A DNA stretch of 64,000 nucleotides from CAIXQW01 sp046049675 (GCA_046049675.1 JBJORA010000028.1:1-64000); one strand, 5' to 3'. Shown: positions 43,706-52,035, counted from the first letter of the stretch. Notes: a model not told the origin generated them from the letters alone. Made by a program: numbers and translations.

Positions 43706-45436
43706 ATGATACGCATAATATCACACTATATTTTATATGTATCCTGCGCATTGCTATTACACTTGGGCACGTTGCCAGCACATGCTCAACCCAATATTAC
43801 AGATAGTATTCACTTGAATTGTAAGTTGGGTATTACAAATTATGACTATACGGATACCAACTTGCGTTTTTTTATTGCATATATCACACCAGAGGGTAAT
43901 ATGTATGTGCCAGCTGGGCGCAATAAAGGCACTTCGCAATTGCCGGATTATGATGCTGTAATAACTAAGTACGGTAAATTTCTTGACACAACAATAAGAT
44001 GGCAAAAAACTTTTGGTGGCAGCAAGGATGACTATATTGTAAAATCTTTAGAACTTCACAACGGTAATTTACTTTTGGTAATACAAACAGCAAGTACCGA
44101 TGGTGACCTTACTGGTATAGCACCTGGCTATGGCCAGCAGCAATGGGTGGTAATACTTGATAGTGCTACAGGCAATATTTTGCAGCAAGATGTATTGGCT
44201 GGGCCAAACGGGGCAAGCACAAGCACTATTTTTGAAAGTAGTACAGGATCCATTTACGTGTTAGGAGAAACCAATAGTGCAACAGGTAGCTTTACACATG
44301 CAGCTGGAAACACGCCTGATGCATTTTTAGTTAAGTATAATGCTAATTTGCAAAAGCAATGGACTATTTTTAGTGAAGAAAGGTCTATTGATGGTTTGAA
44401 AGGCCTCATTGAAGGGATTACGCCTGGTACATTACTAATAACGGGCACTATTGAAACAGATACTTTTTCTCAGTTTCCTCAACAGCCTGTGGTGTGCCCA
44501 AAGCATTGGTTGATTGACACTAATGGTAACACAATTTGGTCGCGTTACCATTATGCACAAAGTGGTTTATTTAGTGGCGGTGTATATAGCTTTGTTAATC
44601 CAAGTGGTACTGGCTATTTAAGCGTAGGTGTTAGTGGCTATATAGGCCCGCCGCAAACCTACCGTAATTCTACTGATTCGTTGCAGTCTCCTGTACCTGA
44701 GTATGCCAATAATATTATGCTAATGAAGTTGGATGCGAGTGGCAGCTTATTAGATTGCAAAAGTTATGGAGCAGATTGGCATCCTGACCCTACTCGTCAG
44801 AGTTTTTTTCCTCCTGGTGTTGTAAACAAATTACAAGCTTGCATTTACCAAGGCGATTTGTGGTTTGCGTATAGCCAACATGCTCATTTTGGCGACATGG
44901 GTACAGTAGACACTACGGGTGCACCTGCTGGCACAACAGTTTTTATTGGCAAAGCAGACACAAATTTGGTACTCCGCGCTCGCACTAAAATAGATACAAA
45001 AGGTTTTGACGATTGTAGTATGCTAATACCTACGCCAACTGAATTATGGCTAAAAGGATCTACAAGGAAGTATACATTGCCCGAAGGTACACCTTTAGCG
45101 ATGTCGTGTTTGGCAGATTCTGCAGAGGGTGGTTGGTGGTACAGTTTAACCAATTTTCCTTTAGCGCTTAGCAATGCAAGCACTGCTAATAGTACTTTGA
45201 TAGTATATCCAAACCCTGTAAGTGGCAATTGCAAAGTACTTGTGCCTGCCACGCTACAAGGCAGCAAGGCAATGCTAAAGATCTATAGCAGCGAGAGCAA
45301 ACTACTTGAGACAATACCTATTTCTGCTGGCAGTAAAGAGTGCACTATTGCAAGTGCAAACTATACCGCAGGTGTGTATTATTTGCAACTTGTAAGTGGT
45401 CGCAAAAAGTATATAGGCAGAGTAGTTGTGCAGTAA
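43706..45436 (+). CDS. Secreted protein with T9SS type A sorting domain
   Basis: A 576-aa protein with a signal peptide ending PAHAQ. The main part (~25-480) is built from repeated beta-strand units with WQKTFGGSKDDYIVKSLEL and similar lines (FGGSxxD), typical of propeller-like 'T9SS C-terminal target domain' proteins. The C-terminus STLIVYPNPVSGNCKVLV to YIGRVVVQ is a type A sorting domain. No enzymatic motif is recognised. It is monocistronic, with a TAnnTTTG box right before the ATG and a hairpin-chain repeat after the stop. Confidence 0.87.
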   Translation: MIRIISHYILYVSCALLLHLGTLPAHAQPNITDSIHLNCKLGITNYDYTDTNLRFFIAYITPEGNMYVPAGRNKGTSQLPDYDAVITKYGKFLDTTIRWQKTFGGSKDDYIVKSLELHNGNLLLVIQTASTDGDLTGIAPGYGQQQWVVILDSATGNILQQDVLAGPNGASTSTIFESSTGSIYVLGETNSATGSFTHAAGNTPDAFLVKYNANLQKQWTIFSEERSIDGLKGLIEGITPGTLLITGTIETDTFSQFPQQPVVCPKHWLIDTNGNTIWSRYHYAQSGLFSGGVYSFVNPSGTGYLSVGVSGYIGPPQTYRNSTDSLQSPVPEYANNIMLMKLDASGSLLDCKSYGADWHPDPTRQSFFPPGVVNKLQACIYQGDLWFAYSQHAHFGDMGTVDTTGAPAGTTVFIGKADTNLVLRARTKIDTKGFDDCSMLIPTPTELWLKGSTRKYTLPEGTPLAMSCLADSAEGGWWYSLTNFPLALSNASTANSTLIVYPNPVSGNCKVLVPATLQGSKAMLKIYSSESKLLETIPISAGSKECTIASANYTAGVYYLQLVSGRKKYIGRVVVQ

Positions 45437-45445
45437 GCTAACTCG

Positions 45446-45567
45446 TTTCGTAAGGTCTTTGACCTTACGAAAGTGTAATGTGGCTTTTAGCCACAAAATA
45501 CAAAAGTTTGTATTACTATGGACAAAGTCCAAATGACGCTTACTTAAGGTTACAAACGAAATTAGCT
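45446..45567. repeat. Hairpin-chain repeat, copy a (downstream of the HNH gene)
   Basis: A ~120-bp element made of consecutive short-loop palindromes. TTTCGTAAGGTC and GACCTTACGAAA lie around TTT (45446-45472). TGTGGCT and AGCCACA lie around TTT (45479-45495). AATACAAA and TTTGTATT lie around AG (45497-45514). TGGAC and GTCCA lie around AAA (45519-45531). A last ACTTAAGGTT arm follows whose partner is degraded here. It ends 6 bp from the HNH stop codon. It may also act as a bidirectional terminator between the converging genes. Confidence 0.82.
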
Positions 45568-45572
45568 GGATA

Positions 45573-46634
45573 CTACTTTCTTCGCAGATCTGTGTCATCA
45601 CTATTGCTTTTACCTACGTTGCATGTTTCACAAAGTGTCTGATAATTGTCCATTTCATTTTTGCCTCCCTTCGAACGAGGAATAATATGGTCAATATGCA
45701 AAATAATATTATCATCTGCACTCCTTCCACAAGATACACATTGCCAATGATCTCTCTTAAATACTTGCCATCTAATTCCTGCTTGCACCTTGATCTTGTT
45801 TGCAGCTATTGCCTTTACGGTTTCTAGATCTGTAAGTTCATTTTGTTTAGAAGGCTTGTCGTTTTGTGAGAAATACTTCAAATAGTAATTTGCGAGATTT
45901 TTTTCTAACTTGTCAATATCGTTTCCAATGTTTGGTTCAACACCTAGTGATAAATTAAGAAAAGCATTGAGAATAGGAAACAGCATTACATTTGAATAGA
46001 TTATTTCATTTATTTGTTCATAGGCTATTGGAAATTCATAGGGTCTTGAACAAAATAATACTTCGTAATGCTTATGCTCAAATTTAGCTTTAAGGTTGTT
46101 GTGTATTGAAATTATGTTTTCAAATTCTCTATGAAATTTCACATTAGCCCTATTGGTAAGCGACAAAATATTCATCAATTCTTTGTCTATATAGTCATAA
46201 AATTTTCTGTGTGTTTCCACAGAAAAATTCTTTACATAGCCGTAAAATAGAAAATTATTTAACCCTAATTCACATAATTCCATCCCTAAAATTGTAGCTG
46301 TGATTTGTGCTTCACTATTGTCAGAGCGTTTTAATCCTTTCCATTTATTCTTAGTTCTCTGGCCATACAGCCAAATTGCGGCCCGTTTATAGTCATACTT
46401 AACAGGTTTGGTTCTCTGCCCTTTTGAAGTTCTAAACTGTGGAGATTTTCCTACAGTGCAATTTTGAAAAAAATCAAAATCGTACATTTCTGAAATTCGT
46501 GAAATCACTTCATTATTTATGATTTCAAGCTTGGGCAAAATTGAATATCGAATAGCGTCTGCTTTCAGTTGTAAATCATCAATTAAAAATAAATTTTTAT
46601 CGTCATTGTCAAATATTATGTCTTCAATTTTCAT
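45573..46634 (-). CDS. HNH endonuclease with uncharacterised N-terminal domain
   Basis: A 353-aa protein. The C-terminal ~75 residues are an HNH nuclease: RWQVFKRDHWQCVSCG, then ILHIDHIIPRSKGGKNEMDNYQTLCETCNVGKS. This has the two CxxC zinc pairs, the DHI catalytic His and the conserved Asn/Gly of the beta-beta-alpha metal fold. The N-terminal ~270 residues are helical, AT-rich in coding and not recognised. The gene is bracketed by two direct copies of a ~120-bp hairpin-chain repeat (45446-45567 and 46728-46852), unlike any other gene here, which suggests it arrived or moves as a unit. A defence nuclease or a homing-type nuclease are both possible. Confidence 0.85.
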   Translation of the reverse strand: MKIEDIIFDNDDKNLFLIDDLQLKADAIRYSILPKLEIINNEVISRISEMYDFDFFQNCTVGKSPQFRTSKGQRTKPVKYDYKRAAIWLYGQRTKNKWKGLKRSDNSEAQITATILGMELCELGLNNFLFYGYVKNFSVETHRKFYDYIDKELMNILSLTNRANVKFHREFENIISIHNNLKAKFEHKHYEVLFCSRPYEFPIAYEQINEIIYSNVMLFPILNAFLNLSLGVEPNIGNDIDKLEKNLANYYLKYFSQNDKPSKQNELTDLETVKAIAANKIKVQAGIRWQVFKRDHWQCVSCGRSADDNIILHIDHIIPRSKGGKNEMDNYQTLCETCNVGKSNSDDTDLRRK

Positions 46635-46727
46635 TGTCGAGCTTTGCCAATTGGCTCATTAGATTAGCAATAATAGATTTATGCCCACATTTTACCAAAT
46701 TTATCAACTTTGCTTTCTAAGGCTTGC

Positions 46728-46852
46728 TTCGTAAGGTCTGTGACCTTACAAAGTGTATTGTGGCTTTTAGCCACCCAATACAAAAGCTTATAATAAGGTT
46801 GACAAAGTCCAAATGACGCTTACTTAAGGTTACAAACCTTAAGTAGCTGGGT
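46728..46852. repeat. Hairpin-chain repeat, copy b (upstream of the HNH gene)
   Basis: In the same orientation and order as copy a. GTAAGGTC and GACCTTAC lie around TGT (46731-46749), GTGGCT and AGCCAC around TTT, GAC and GTC around AAA. The perfect 11-bp pair TACTTAAGGTT and AACCTTAAGTA around ACA at 46821-46845 is broken in copy a, while the AATACAAA palindrome kept in a is broken here. Each copy has lost a different hairpin. Confidence 0.82.
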
Positions 46853-46878
46853 AATTGCTTGTTTCAATATTGTAGTAG

Positions 46879-47376
46879 CTACGGCTTTACAAACACCTCT
46901 TTCACTTTCTCCAAGATACTCACCACAGCAGGGCAAACCAAAGTATTGCGATAGGTAAGTTCTGTAATTTGTATAAAATTTTTTCTATCGGTATGTGGGT
47001 ACTCGCGGCAAGCAGTGGGGCGGCTATCGTAAATGCCGCAATAGTTGTCGCTGTCTAAAAATGTGCAAGGGCTACTTTGCAAAACATAATCGCCGTCTTC
47101 GTCAATTCGTAAATATTGTCGCTCAAAATCTACCGCTTTCATGCGCAGTGCTTTGGCGGCACGCTCTATGTCTTTGCTATAAAAAATGGGAGAGGTGGTT
47201 TTGCAACAATTGGCGCAGTCTAAACAATCTATCTGCTCAAAAGCTTCATTATGAGCAGCTTGCATGGTAAGGTCCAGTTTGGCGGGCTTCTTTGTTTTTA
47301 GCCACTTCAGGTACTTATTATTTTCGTCTTTTATGGCTACACCATGCTGTATTAGGCTTTCTAGGCGCTCCGTCAT
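46879..47376 (-). CDS. YkgJ-family cysteine-cluster protein
   Basis: A 165-aa protein of the YkgJ/CxxCxxCC family. The motif CLDCANCCKTTSP is followed by CTFLDSDNYCGIYDSRPTACREYP, giving the eight-or-so cysteines thought to bind zinc or an iron-sulfur cluster. The biochemical role of the family is not established. A -7 box TATATTTG ends 4 nt before the ATG. Length and layout are normal. Confidence 0.9.
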   Translation of the reverse strand: MTERLESLIQHGVAIKDENNKYLKWLKTKKPAKLDLTMQAAHNEAFEQIDCLDCANCCKTTSPIFYSKDIERAAKALRMKAVDFERQYLRIDEDGDYVLQSSPCTFLDSDNYCGIYDSRPTACREYPHTDRKNFIQITELTYRNTLVCPAVVSILEKVKEVFVKP

Positions 47377-47380
47377 AACA

Positions 47381-47388
47381 CAAATATA
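47381..47388 (-). promoter_or_regulatory. -7 box immediately before the YkgJ gene
   Basis: TATATTTG on the minus strand ends 4 nt before the ATG whose A is at 47376. No TTG at 17-23 nt is seen. Confidence 0.5.
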
Positions 47389-47453
47389 ATACTATAAAGC
47401 CCTTGCTATGGGCTATTGTGGCTGCTGGCGGCAAATTTTTAGGGTCTAGGCTT

Positions 47454-47482
47454 TTGCATAGTGCACATTTGTTGTACCTTTC
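47454..47482 (+). promoter_or_regulatory. Promoter of the OmpA-family gene
   Basis: TTG at 47454-47456 and TACCTTTC at 47475-47482 (7 of 8 positions of TAnnTTTG) are 18 nt apart. The -7 box ends 39 nt before ATG 47522. Confidence 0.5.
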
Positions 47483-47521
47483 GCTGCCTACAAAGAAAAA
47501 ATTAAAGCACTTATAAATTAA

Positions 47522-48364
47522 ATGAACACTAAAGCTCTACTTACACTCCTGGCCTTATTGGGCTGGATCTTGTTTTGTAACTGGTGGTGGTGCAGCAATA
47601 AAGAAAATTGCGACTGCGATAAACTTGCCACCGACACAGCTGCTCCAACCACTACAACTGGCGATGGCAATGCTAGCATTACTTTTAATGCAGGCAGTGC
47701 TGGTGCTATTACAGGTGCCAATTGGACAAACATGCGCGATAGCTTGCTTAACCTAGTACGTGCAGGCAAGCGCCTAAATATTGTTGGCTATTATGGCAGC
47801 AAAGAACAAAACCCGACTAAATTTCAAAACCTTGGTATCGCACGCGCAGATTCTATCAAGCAATTGTTTTTGGCTGCAGATGCTAGTTTAAACAAAAGTC
47901 GTTTTACCACTATTGGCGAATTGCGCGATAATTTAGATAATGCCACTGCGCCATTTGATGCCTCAAGCATTGCAGCACTAGATACTGTTGCCACACCAAA
48001 GGCAGAAGGCGGCGTTGTTGCAACAGATAGTAATGATATACTTATTTACTTCCCTACTGGTAGCGCCAATAAAACGCTTAGCAAAGAAGTAGATGATTAT
48101 CTTATTAAACTAGGTGCACGCTTAAAGGCAAGTGGCGAAAAGGCTGCTATTATTGGTCATACAGATAATAAGGGCAAATTCGAAAGCAATCTAAAGCTTA
48201 GTCAAGATCGTGCTGCGCAAATCAAAGGTTTACTTGTAAAAGACGGTGCTGTAGAAGCCAATCTTACTACAGAAGGTAAAGCCGACAAAGAGCCAATTGG
48301 CGACAATGCCACTGATGCTGGCCGCGCTCAAAACCGCCGTGTAGAAATTAAAATCACTAAATAG
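47522..48364 (+). CDS. OmpA-family envelope protein with two OmpA-like modules
   Basis: A 280-aa protein. One N-terminal membrane segment (LLTLLALLGWILFCNWWW) is followed by Cys-containing NKENCDCDK. A first, incomplete OmpA-like module lies at ~55-130 (RLNIVGYYGSKEQNP, ARADSIKQLF). A second, complete OmpA_C domain spans ~165-280 with ILIYFPTGSANKTLS, IIGHTDNKGKFESNLKLSQDRAAQIKG and AQNRRVEIKI. This binds peptidoglycan (conserved Asp and Arg present in HTDNKG and NRRVEI). The gene for a membrane coiled-coil HhH protein follows on the same strand after 151 bp, and the pair may be functionally linked. Confidence 0.9.
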   Translation: MNTKALLTLLALLGWILFCNWWWCSNKENCDCDKLATDTAAPTTTTGDGNASITFNAGSAGAITGANWTNMRDSLLNLVRAGKRLNIVGYYGSKEQNPTKFQNLGIARADSIKQLFLAADASLNKSRFTTIGELRDNLDNATAPFDASSIAALDTVATPKAEGGVVATDSNDILIYFPTGSANKTLSKEVDDYLIKLGARLKASGEKAAIIGHTDNKGKFESNLKLSQDRAAQIKGLLVKDGAVEANLTTEGKADKEPIGDNATDAGRAQNRRVEIKITK

Positions 48365-48510
48365 CACACCCACACCCAAACACTCACCCACTCACTATAC
48401 ACACACAACAACAATTCAACAATTCAACAATATAACAAGATATATAACAATACAACAAGTCAATCAACAATTGACAACCAACAATCAACAACCAACAATT
48501 TACCAATAAA
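48365..48510. repeat. G-poor CAACAATT-type low-complexity tract
   Basis: About 145 bp consisting first of CACACCCAAAC-type and then of CAACAATTCAACAAT-type steps, with only three G in the whole stretch. Similar tracts lie at 53440-53655 and 55095-55130. It forms the leader region of the downstream gene. No structure is predicted for such RNA. Confidence 0.65.
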
Positions 48511-48515
48511 TCATC

Positions 48516-49934
48516 ATGAACACAACACTCATCGCTTCACTTTTTTGCATGGACAACCTCTTGCCAATTTTAGTAGGACTACTTGGCGCAGCATTATTGG
48601 GCTACCTTTTACGTGGCTTTATGGGCGGTAGCGGCGGCAGTGGTAGCACTGATTTGCAAGCTGCCAACGACAAACTTACAGCAGACTTAGCTGCAGAGCG
48701 CGAGCGCAATGCCAAACTAGCTAGTGATGCCAAAAGAAAGAAAGGCAACGATGCACAAGCCTTTGCAGTAGCTGCTCCAAAAAATGACGGCGAAATAGAT
48801 AACCTTAATAACAAGATTAAAAATCTTCGCCTAGAACTTAAAGCAGAGCAAGACAAAGCTGCCGCACATATTGCAGAAGCAACTGCGGCAAAAGAGCGCG
48901 CTAAGGCTGCAACTACTTTGAACAGTGAAGTAGAAACCCTAAAGACACGCATACATGGCCTTACTCGCGCATTAGATGCATCTAAAGCAGAAGCAGATAA
49001 GTATCGCGATGATTTTGAAAATGCTAATAGCGAGCGCAGCCGTTTGAGTGCGCAATTAAGTGGCAGCGATCTTGGTGCTATTAAAAAGCAAGTAGAAAAA
49101 TTAGAAAACGATTTACAAGCGGCTCGCATGACCAATGCAAGTTTACAGGCTGAAAACGATCGTTTGCAAGCAGGACCTAAAACAGTTTATAGCGCGCAAT
49201 CTAGTTCCGACGATAAAATTGCAAGCGCTAATGCCGCAGAACTTCGTGATACAATCGCAGCCTTAAAGAAAGAACTTGGCGACGCAAAGTTTGAAGCAGA
49301 GCGTTTGAAGAAAGATAGCGAAACGGCTAAGATGGCAATCAATGTTGCAGTAAACGATGCCAATACAAAGAGTAATCAAGAAATAGCGGACTTAAAGCGT
49401 CAGTTGAAATTAGCTGAAGCAGATGTTGTTCGTGCGCGCGACGAGAATACGCGCTTAGCACAAATGCGTGCAGGTACTTCTGTTGAAATAAAGCAAGCTG
49501 AAGCGCCAAGTGCACCAGCAGCGCCGGCAGTAGAAGAAAAACCGGCACCTGTTGCTGAGGCTACGCCAGTAGTGGAAGAGACACCAGCAGCAGTTGAAGA
49601 AGCTCCAGCAGCAGTGGAAGAGACACCAGCAGCAGTTGAAGAAGCTCCAGCAGTTGCTGCAGCACCAGTAGCGCCAGCACAAGTCGACGATTTGAAAATT
49701 GTTGAGGGTATTGGCCCAGTAATTGAGCGTATACTTAACGAAGGTGGCATTACTAGCTTTGCACAAGTTGCTAGTATGAGTGCTGAAGATATTAGAGCTG
49801 TACTAGAAGCAGGTGGCAATAAGTTAAACGATCCTACCACATGGCCAGAGCAAGCAGCATTGTTGCGCGATGGTAAGATGGAAGAGTTCGAAAAACTAGC
49901 AGCTGAATTAAAAGGCGGACGTCGTGTAGACTAA
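48516..49934 (+). CDS. Membrane coiled-coil protein with C-terminal helix-hairpin-helix domain
   Basis: A 472-aa protein. One membrane segment (LPILVGLLGAALLGYLLRGFM) lies near the N-terminus. A long charged coiled coil spans ~45-320 (AANDKLTADLAAERERNAKL), then an Ala/Pro/Glu tract with EETPAAVEEAPAAV repeats (~325-385). The C-terminal HhH-type domain reads VDDLKIVEGIGPVIERILNEGGITSFAQVASMSAEDI. This domain is common in Bacteroidota next to OmpA-like genes and resembles rRNA/DNA-binding HhH of 50S L21/flap-endonuclease-like proteins. An internal ATG at 48549 is an alternative start. A strong terminator follows the stop. Confidence 0.85.
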   Translation: MNTTLIASLFCMDNLLPILVGLLGAALLGYLLRGFMGGSGGSGSTDLQAANDKLTADLAAERERNAKLASDAKRKKGNDAQAFAVAAPKNDGEIDNLNNKIKNLRLELKAEQDKAAAHIAEATAAKERAKAATTLNSEVETLKTRIHGLTRALDASKAEADKYRDDFENANSERSRLSAQLSGSDLGAIKKQVEKLENDLQAARMTNASLQAENDRLQAGPKTVYSAQSSSDDKIASANAAELRDTIAALKKELGDAKFEAERLKKDSETAKMAINVAVNDANTKSNQEIADLKRQLKLAEADVVRARDENTRLAQMRAGTSVEIKQAEAPSAPAAPAVEEKPAPVAEATPVVEETPAAVEEAPAAVEETPAAVEEAPAVAAAPVAPAQVDDLKIVEGIGPVIERILNEGGITSFAQVASMSAEDIRAVLEAGGNKLNDPTTWPEQAALLRDGKMEEFEKLAAELKGGRRVD

Positions 49935-49955
49935 AAACCTTACAACAAAAAATGC

Positions 49956-49989
49956 AAAGCCCTCGAGTGTAAAAACTTGAGGGCTTTTT
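49956..49989 (+). terminator. Rho-independent terminator after the HhH gene
   Basis: AAAGCCCTCGAGT and ACTTGAGGGCTTT pair around a GTAAAA loop with one internal mismatch, followed by a T-run (TTTTTC). It lies 22 nt after the stop at 49934. Confidence 0.85.
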
Positions 49990-50017
49990 CGTTTGATTGG
50001 TTGTGTGGGGTGGTTTA

Positions 50018-50225
50018 AACCGCAGAGACCGCGGTATAGTGTTTGGGTTTGGGCGCGAATAGGGTTTGTGTTTGGGTGTGAATAGGGTTTGTGTTTGGGT
50101 GTGAGTTTGGGTTTGCGAGTGCGTGTGCTTAACCGCAGAGGGCCGCAAAGTTTTTCGCAAAGTACGCAATTAGGTCACATAGAAATCCTTCGTGAGTCTT
50201 AGTGCCTTAGTGGTTGAATAGTGTT
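50018..50225. repeat. Composite CGCAAAG intergenic repeat with TTTGGG tract
   Basis: Starts with AACCGCAGAGACCGCGG at ~50029. A G-rich stretch 50040-50120 follows, where a 23-bp step (AATAGGGTTTGTGTTTGGGT plus GTG) is repeated twice and GGG triplets recur at short spacing. Then come AACCGCAGAGGGCCGCAAAG (~50132) and CTTAGTGCCTTAGTGGTT (~50199). It is the fullest copy of the family. No gene is seen in it. Confidence 0.72.
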
Positions 50226-50291
50226 TGCAGTTAAACACACTCACACTATTTTCGCAAACCCTCGTGCAGCAAATCATCTTACAATTTGTTT

Positions 50292-50299
50292 TACCTTTG
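50292..50299 (+). promoter_or_regulatory. -7 box immediately before the gene at 50305
   Basis: TACCTTTG ends 5 nt before ATG 50305. No TTG occurs at the usual -33 distance. Confidence 0.5.
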
Positions 50300-50304
50300 A
50301 AGTA

Positions 50305-50808
50305 ATGAAGTTCATGCTCCGCAATAGTATTTTTTTGATAATGCTTTTTGCATTTCAACAGACAGTCAATGCGCAAGTAAAGTATTTTACGGCCACCATT
50401 AATTGTACGCAAAGCAGCAGCTATTGTGGCGGTGCAGCCCCCGATGACGAACTCTTAGAAGAACTTGCAAAACAAAAACCACATATCGGCGCAGTATACT
50501 ATATCGTAAAGGGCAGCAAGCGTAGCAGCAAAATATATAAAAAAGTAACTGCCGATGCCAATGGTGTTATTAAAGTAGTACTGCCAGCAGGCAAATATGC
50601 TGTGCTTCGCGAAGACCAAATCAAAAAATTTGTTCCATCCATAAACGACCAGTATTGGCTGTGGGACAATAAGTGTTTGCAAGCCAAGCACGAGCAACCA
50701 TTGTTGTTGATGACAGTAAACAAGCATGCATCTTTTGACCTTCATGTGCACAAGGATTGCTTTTGGCAAAATGCATGTGGCATCTACAAAGGCCCATTAC
50801 CAAGTTAG
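50305..50808 (+). CDS. Small secreted protein of unknown function
   Basis: A 167-aa protein. I start at ATG 50305, which gives a clean signal peptide (MKFMLRNSIFLIMLFAF ... VNAQ) and directly follows a -7 box; an in-frame start 84 nt upstream lies in a repeat. The mature part has a pattern ATINCTQSSSYCGGAAP, then GAVYYIVKGSKRSSKIYKKVTADANG and VLPAGKYAVLRED, which reads like a carboxypeptidase-regulatory-like beta-sandwich. Four or more Cys suggest disulfides. No family is firmly recognised. The next gene starts 5 nt after the stop. Confidence 0.75.
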   Translation: MKFMLRNSIFLIMLFAFQQTVNAQVKYFTATINCTQSSSYCGGAAPDDELLEELAKQKPHIGAVYYIVKGSKRSSKIYKKVTADANGVIKVVLPAGKYAVLREDQIKKFVPSINDQYWLWDNKCLQAKHEQPLLLMTVNKHASFDLHVHKDCFWQNACGIYKGPLPS

Positions 50809-50813
50809 TATGT

Positions 50814-51407
50814 ATGGCACAGGAAATCTATAAAGACAAACTTGCCGTAAGCGCAAAAGACAGTAATGCTTGGCGTAAATGGTTAGAAAAAAACGGCACA
50901 AAAGAAGATAGCGTTTGGCTTATTATATACAATAAAGATAGTGGTGTGCCAAGCCTCACCTATTCGGAAGCCGTTGATCAAGCGATTTGTTTTGGTTGGA
51001 TAGATGCTGTGCCCAATAAGCGCGACGACAAAAGCCGCTATCAGTACTTTGCACGTCGCAGCCCTAAAAGCAATTGGAGTCGAGTTAACAAGCAAAAGGT
51101 AGAACGCTTGTTGGCAGAAGGCTTAATTGCGCCCGAAGGTTTAGCTTCAATAGAACTAGCCAAACAAAATGGCACATGGGATGCATTAAATGACGTTGAG
51201 AATTTACTTGTGCCAATAGATCTTGCAAGTTTGTTTAAAAAGGATAAAAAAGCGCAACAGCATTTTGAAAGTTTTAGTAGAACTGTTAAGCGTGCCATAT
51301 TAGAATGGTTGCAAAGTGCTAAAACTGATGCTACAAGGCAAAAACGACTAGAACAAATTGTACGTATGGCAGCTGTAGGTAAGCGTGCTCAATTTGATAA
51401 GGAATAA
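50814..51407 (+). CDS. YdeI/OmpD-associated family protein
   Basis: A 197-aa cytoplasmic protein of the YdeI/OmpD-associated (bacteriocin-protection, DUF1905-like) family. The N-terminal ~90 residues have WRKWLEKNGTKEDSVWLIIYNKDSG and YSEAVDQAICFGWIDAVPNKRD, the standard family core. The C-terminal helical half includes TVKRAILEWLQSAKTDATRQKRL with the conserved K-R-xx-R-IxxxV pattern. The ATG at 50814 lies 5 nt after the upstream stop, so the two genes are likely co-translated. Confidence 0.9.
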   Translation: MAQEIYKDKLAVSAKDSNAWRKWLEKNGTKEDSVWLIIYNKDSGVPSLTYSEAVDQAICFGWIDAVPNKRDDKSRYQYFARRSPKSNWSRVNKQKVERLLAEGLIAPEGLASIELAKQNGTWDALNDVENLLVPIDLASLFKKDKKAQQHFESFSRTVKRAILEWLQSAKTDATRQKRLEQIVRMAAVGKRAQFDKE

Positions 51408-51462
51408 CTAACGCACTAGACGTGCATTATGTGTGTTTTGCATAAATACTCTATTGTGAGTA

Positions 51463-51493
51463 TTGTAGCCGTATGCCCTAGGATACACCTTTG
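51463..51493 (+). promoter_or_regulatory. Promoter of the tandem paralogue pair
   Basis: TTG at 51463-51465 and CACCTTTG at 51486-51493 (7 of 8 of TAnnTTTG) are 20 nt apart. The -7 box ends 17 nt before ATG 51511. Confidence 0.45.
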
Positions 51494-51510
51494 TATCAAA
51501 TTTCAAGATC

Positions 51511-52035
51511 ATGTTTACAAACAAACTACTCAAGGGCTTAGCAATGGTTGCCTTATTAATTGCATCAACATTTAACCTACAAGCACAAAGTAGCTCCGAG
51601 GATTTAGATACGAAAGCTGTGGCAATGGCATCAAATCTAGTGGATGTAATAGCTTCGTGCGATGCACCAGGTGGTGTTGCCTCACTAAAAGGACAAACTG
51701 TACAAGCTAATGATAGCCTCGGTATCTACACCTGTAAAGAAACCATGGGTGCTGATAGTACCACCTTAATTCTTGTTGGCGATAAAGGCAAAGAAATGGG
51801 CACGGCAATTTATCACTATACCATTGGCGAAGAAAGCTGCACAATTGCTGGCAAAGGCTATGGTGTGCTTAAGAATCTGATCATAGAAAAAAAGAACTGG
51901 AAGCACGAGGACAAAACTGAAGATGGTAAGTTAACCTATACATTGTCTGATGATTCTGGTGTACCTCGTGTAATGGTGGTAATTGATTCAGAAAAAATGA
52001 CGATGACGCTTGTTGTGCTTATGCTTTGCGGCTAG
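51511..52035 (+). CDS. Secreted protein of unknown function, tandem paralogue 1
   Basis: A 174-aa protein with a signal peptide ending NLQAQ. It is paralogous to the next gene along its whole length: DTKAVAMASNLVDVIASCDAPGG aligns with DTKSVIIATKFVEVIAACQAEGG, and ADSTTLILVG is identical in both. The conserved Cys (in IASC, YTC, ESC) suggests disulfides. No known domain is recognised. The hydrophobic C-terminus (TMTLVVLMLCG) ends in Cys-Gly. Confidence 0.8.
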   Translation: MFTNKLLKGLAMVALLIASTFNLQAQSSSEDLDTKAVAMASNLVDVIASCDAPGGVASLKGQTVQANDSLGIYTCKETMGADSTTLILVGDKGKEMGTAIYHYTIGEESCTIAGKGYGVLKNLIIEKKNWKHEDKTEDGKLTYTLSDDSGVPRVMVVIDSEKMTMTLVVLMLCG

